Source: Croceibacterium aestuarii (GTDB taxonomy: Bacteria; Pseudomonadota; Alphaproteobacteria; Sphingomonadales; Sphingomonadaceae). From it: a DNA stretch of 64,000 nucleotides. The stretch lies in contig NZ_CP131039.1 of the NCBI RefSeq assembly GCF_030657335.1, positions 496,001 to 560,000 on the forward strand. The letters run 5' to 3'. Below, piece by piece: positions 62,946 to 64,000 of this stretch (its first letter is position 1; each line of letters begins with the position of its first letter). The notes beneath the pieces are model-generated. The model had not been told where the DNA came from. It ran no database searches and saw only the letters and a list, made by a program, of their open reading frames with translations. The translations under genes were made by a program, and so were the position numbers.

Positions 62946-64000
62946 ATGGGGTTGCTGCAAAGGATCTTCGGCGGGCAGGAAACCCGCTCCGCGTCGGGCA
63001 CCGGGTACACGTCGCAAATCATGGCCGCGCGGGAGGCGTACATCGCCGGCCGGCTGGGCCTGGGCGATCTTACCGCCACGGTGCAAACCTGCGTCAGCTT
63101 GTGGGAAGGCGGGCTTGCGCTTGCCGACGTCAAAGGGACGGACCTGCTGACGCGGCACGATATGGCTATCGCTGCCCGCGCGCTGGCGCTGCGCGGCGAA
63201 GCGCTGTTCCTCAGTCGCGATCGACTCATTCCTATCATCGATTGGGATTTGTCGACCCGCAACAGCGTTCCTCGCGCCTACCGCGTATCGGTCCCCGAGA
63301 TCGGCGGCGGCCGCTCCGAAACCGTGCTCGCTGGCGAGGTGATGCATTTCAGGGTTGCTCCCGACCCCGGCGCGCCCTGGACGGGGCAGGCACCGCTTCG
63401 CCGCGCGCAGCTCACTGCCGGCCTGTTGCACACGCTCGAAAGCGCGCTGGCCGAAGTGTACGAGAACGCGCCTCTAGGCTCCCAGGTAGTGCCATTCCCG
63501 GAAAGTGGCGACGTCGACCTCGAGACGATGGGGCATGGGTTCCGCCGCCGCCGTGGGCGGGTGCTGTTACGCGAATCGGTCAACGTGTCGGCAGCGGGCG
63601 GGCCGGTGCCACAACAGGACTGGAAACCGCAACAGGTGACGCCGGACCTGCAGGGCTCGCAGGCCGTGCAATCGCTCGCTGAGGCGCGTGCGGCGATCTT
63701 CGCCGCGTTCGGCGTCCTGCCGGCCATGTTCGCCACGAACGCCCAGGGGCCGCTCGTGCGCGAAGCCCAGCGGCACCTTGCGCAGTGGGTACTGCAGCCG
63801 ATCGCACAGCTCATGGCCGAAGAGGCGAGCGCGAAGCTCGCCAGCGCGGTGACGATCGACGTGGTGCGGCCCGCCCAGGCGTTCGATGCGGGCGGACGTG
63901 CCCGGGCCTTCGGCGCTATGGTCACCGCTCTAACTCAGGCGAAAGAGGCGGGCCTGGACCCTCAGGCCGTCGAAGATGCGCTGAGTTTCATCGATTGGGC
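62946..64000 (+). CDS. phage portal protein (truncated by the window end)
   Basis: An open frame of at least 351 codons from ATG 62946, one base after the connector stop, running off the right edge with no stop. It opens MGLLQRIFGG and continues with SQIMAAREAYIAGR, MAIAARALALRGEALFLSR, VLAGEVMHFRVAPDPG, and AAIFAAFGVLPAMFATNAQG, which match phage portal proteins of the HK97/SPP1 type. The portal forms the DNA-entry ring. Its position downstream of capsid and protease is unusual. Confidence 0.82.
   Translation, partial: MGLLQRIFGGQETRSASGTGYTSQIMAAREAYIAGRLGLGDLTATVQTCVSLWEGGLALADVKGTDLLTRHDMAIAARALALRGEALFLSRDRLIPIIDWDLSTRNSVPRAYRVSVPEIGGGRSETVLAGEVMHFRVAPDPGAPWTGQAPLRRAQLTAGLLHTLESALAEVYENAPLGSQVVPFPESGDVDLETMGHGFRRRRGRVLLRESVNVSAAGGPVPQQDWKPQQVTPDLQGSQAVQSLAEARAAIFAAFGVLPAMFATNAQGPLVREAQRHLAQWVLQPIAQLMAEEASAKLASAVTIDVVRPAQAFDAGGRARAFGAMVTALTQAKEAGLDPQAVEDALSFIDW

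Larger units (their letters stand above)
55080..64000. mobile_element. prophage, left part (continues beyond the window)
   Basis: It begins at a truncated tRNA-Thr and contains a tyrosine integrase, small early genes, a lambda-O-like replication gene with internal repeats, terminase, HNH nuclease, capsid, prohead protease, a connector-like protein and portal. Tail and lysis genes are not reached. Nearly all genes are on the plus strand with tight overlaps. Gene integrity suggests a recent or functional prophage, although no repressor gene is recognisable here. Confidence 0.9.

Overview
The window is GC-rich, gene-dense DNA from an alphaproteobacterium. It is most likely a member of the Sphingomonadales (Erythrobacteraceae or Sphingomonadaceae). 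The main reasons are the MipZ-type division ATPase, the bc1 operon of separate Rieske, cytochrome b and cytochrome c1 genes, the split glycine dehydrogenase behind a tandem glycine riboswitch, the carotenoid-oxygenase/quinohemoprotein pair, and paired palindromic (REPIN-like) repeats between housekeeping genes. No 16S gene is present, so this placement is an inference.

Region 1 (about 1-20,000) is core metabolism. It holds mipZ, a J-domain protein, pgmG and a YcgG-type protein in one operon. These are followed by panC, a propionyl-CoA to succinyl-CoA cluster (epimerase, mutase, biotin-carboxylase subunit), etfBA, and the glycine cleavage operon gcvT-H-PA-PB under a tandem glycine riboswitch. 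A Tat-exported carotenoid/stilbene dioxygenase and a PQQ/heme c dehydrogenase close the region.

Region 2 (about 20,088-38,121) looks like two horizontally acquired blocks stacked at one tRNA-Gly(TCC) gene. The left block is a copper-defence set: Cu(I) P-type ATPase, CopB-like outer-membrane protein and multicopper oxidase, divergent from a CsoR-type repressor across a palindromic operator. The right block is a 12.35 kb island bounded by a 29/30-base direct repeat of the tRNA-Gly 3' end, with its tyrosine integrase next to the intact tRNA. Its cargo reads as a nitric-oxide tolerance and respiration module: quinol-type NO reductase, NnrS, alternative oxidase, hemerythrin, DUF6522, a CopD-like membrane protein, cupin, and a Crp/Fnr regulator. 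No nitrite or nitrous-oxide reductase is present.

Region 3 (about 38,200-55,070) is again core: OmpA-type lipoprotein and CPA-type antiporter, a degenerate SDR, apt, the cytochrome bc1 operon, pgeF/pepN, a transporter, an L-threonine aldolase-like enzyme and two PH-domain membrane proteins.

Region 4 (55,080 to the window end) is the left part of a prophage integrated in a tRNA-Thr(GGT) gene, of which only the 3' part remains here. After the integrase and small early genes comes a lambda-O-like replication gene carrying four 18-base hyphenated palindromes inside its reading frame, closely resembling the layout of the lambda origin. About 1 kb upstream is an array of four 26-base palindromes with constant ends and core but different, self-complementary arms. 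The head genes follow in a permuted order (terminase, HNH, capsid, protease, connector, portal), and the portal gene runs off the window.
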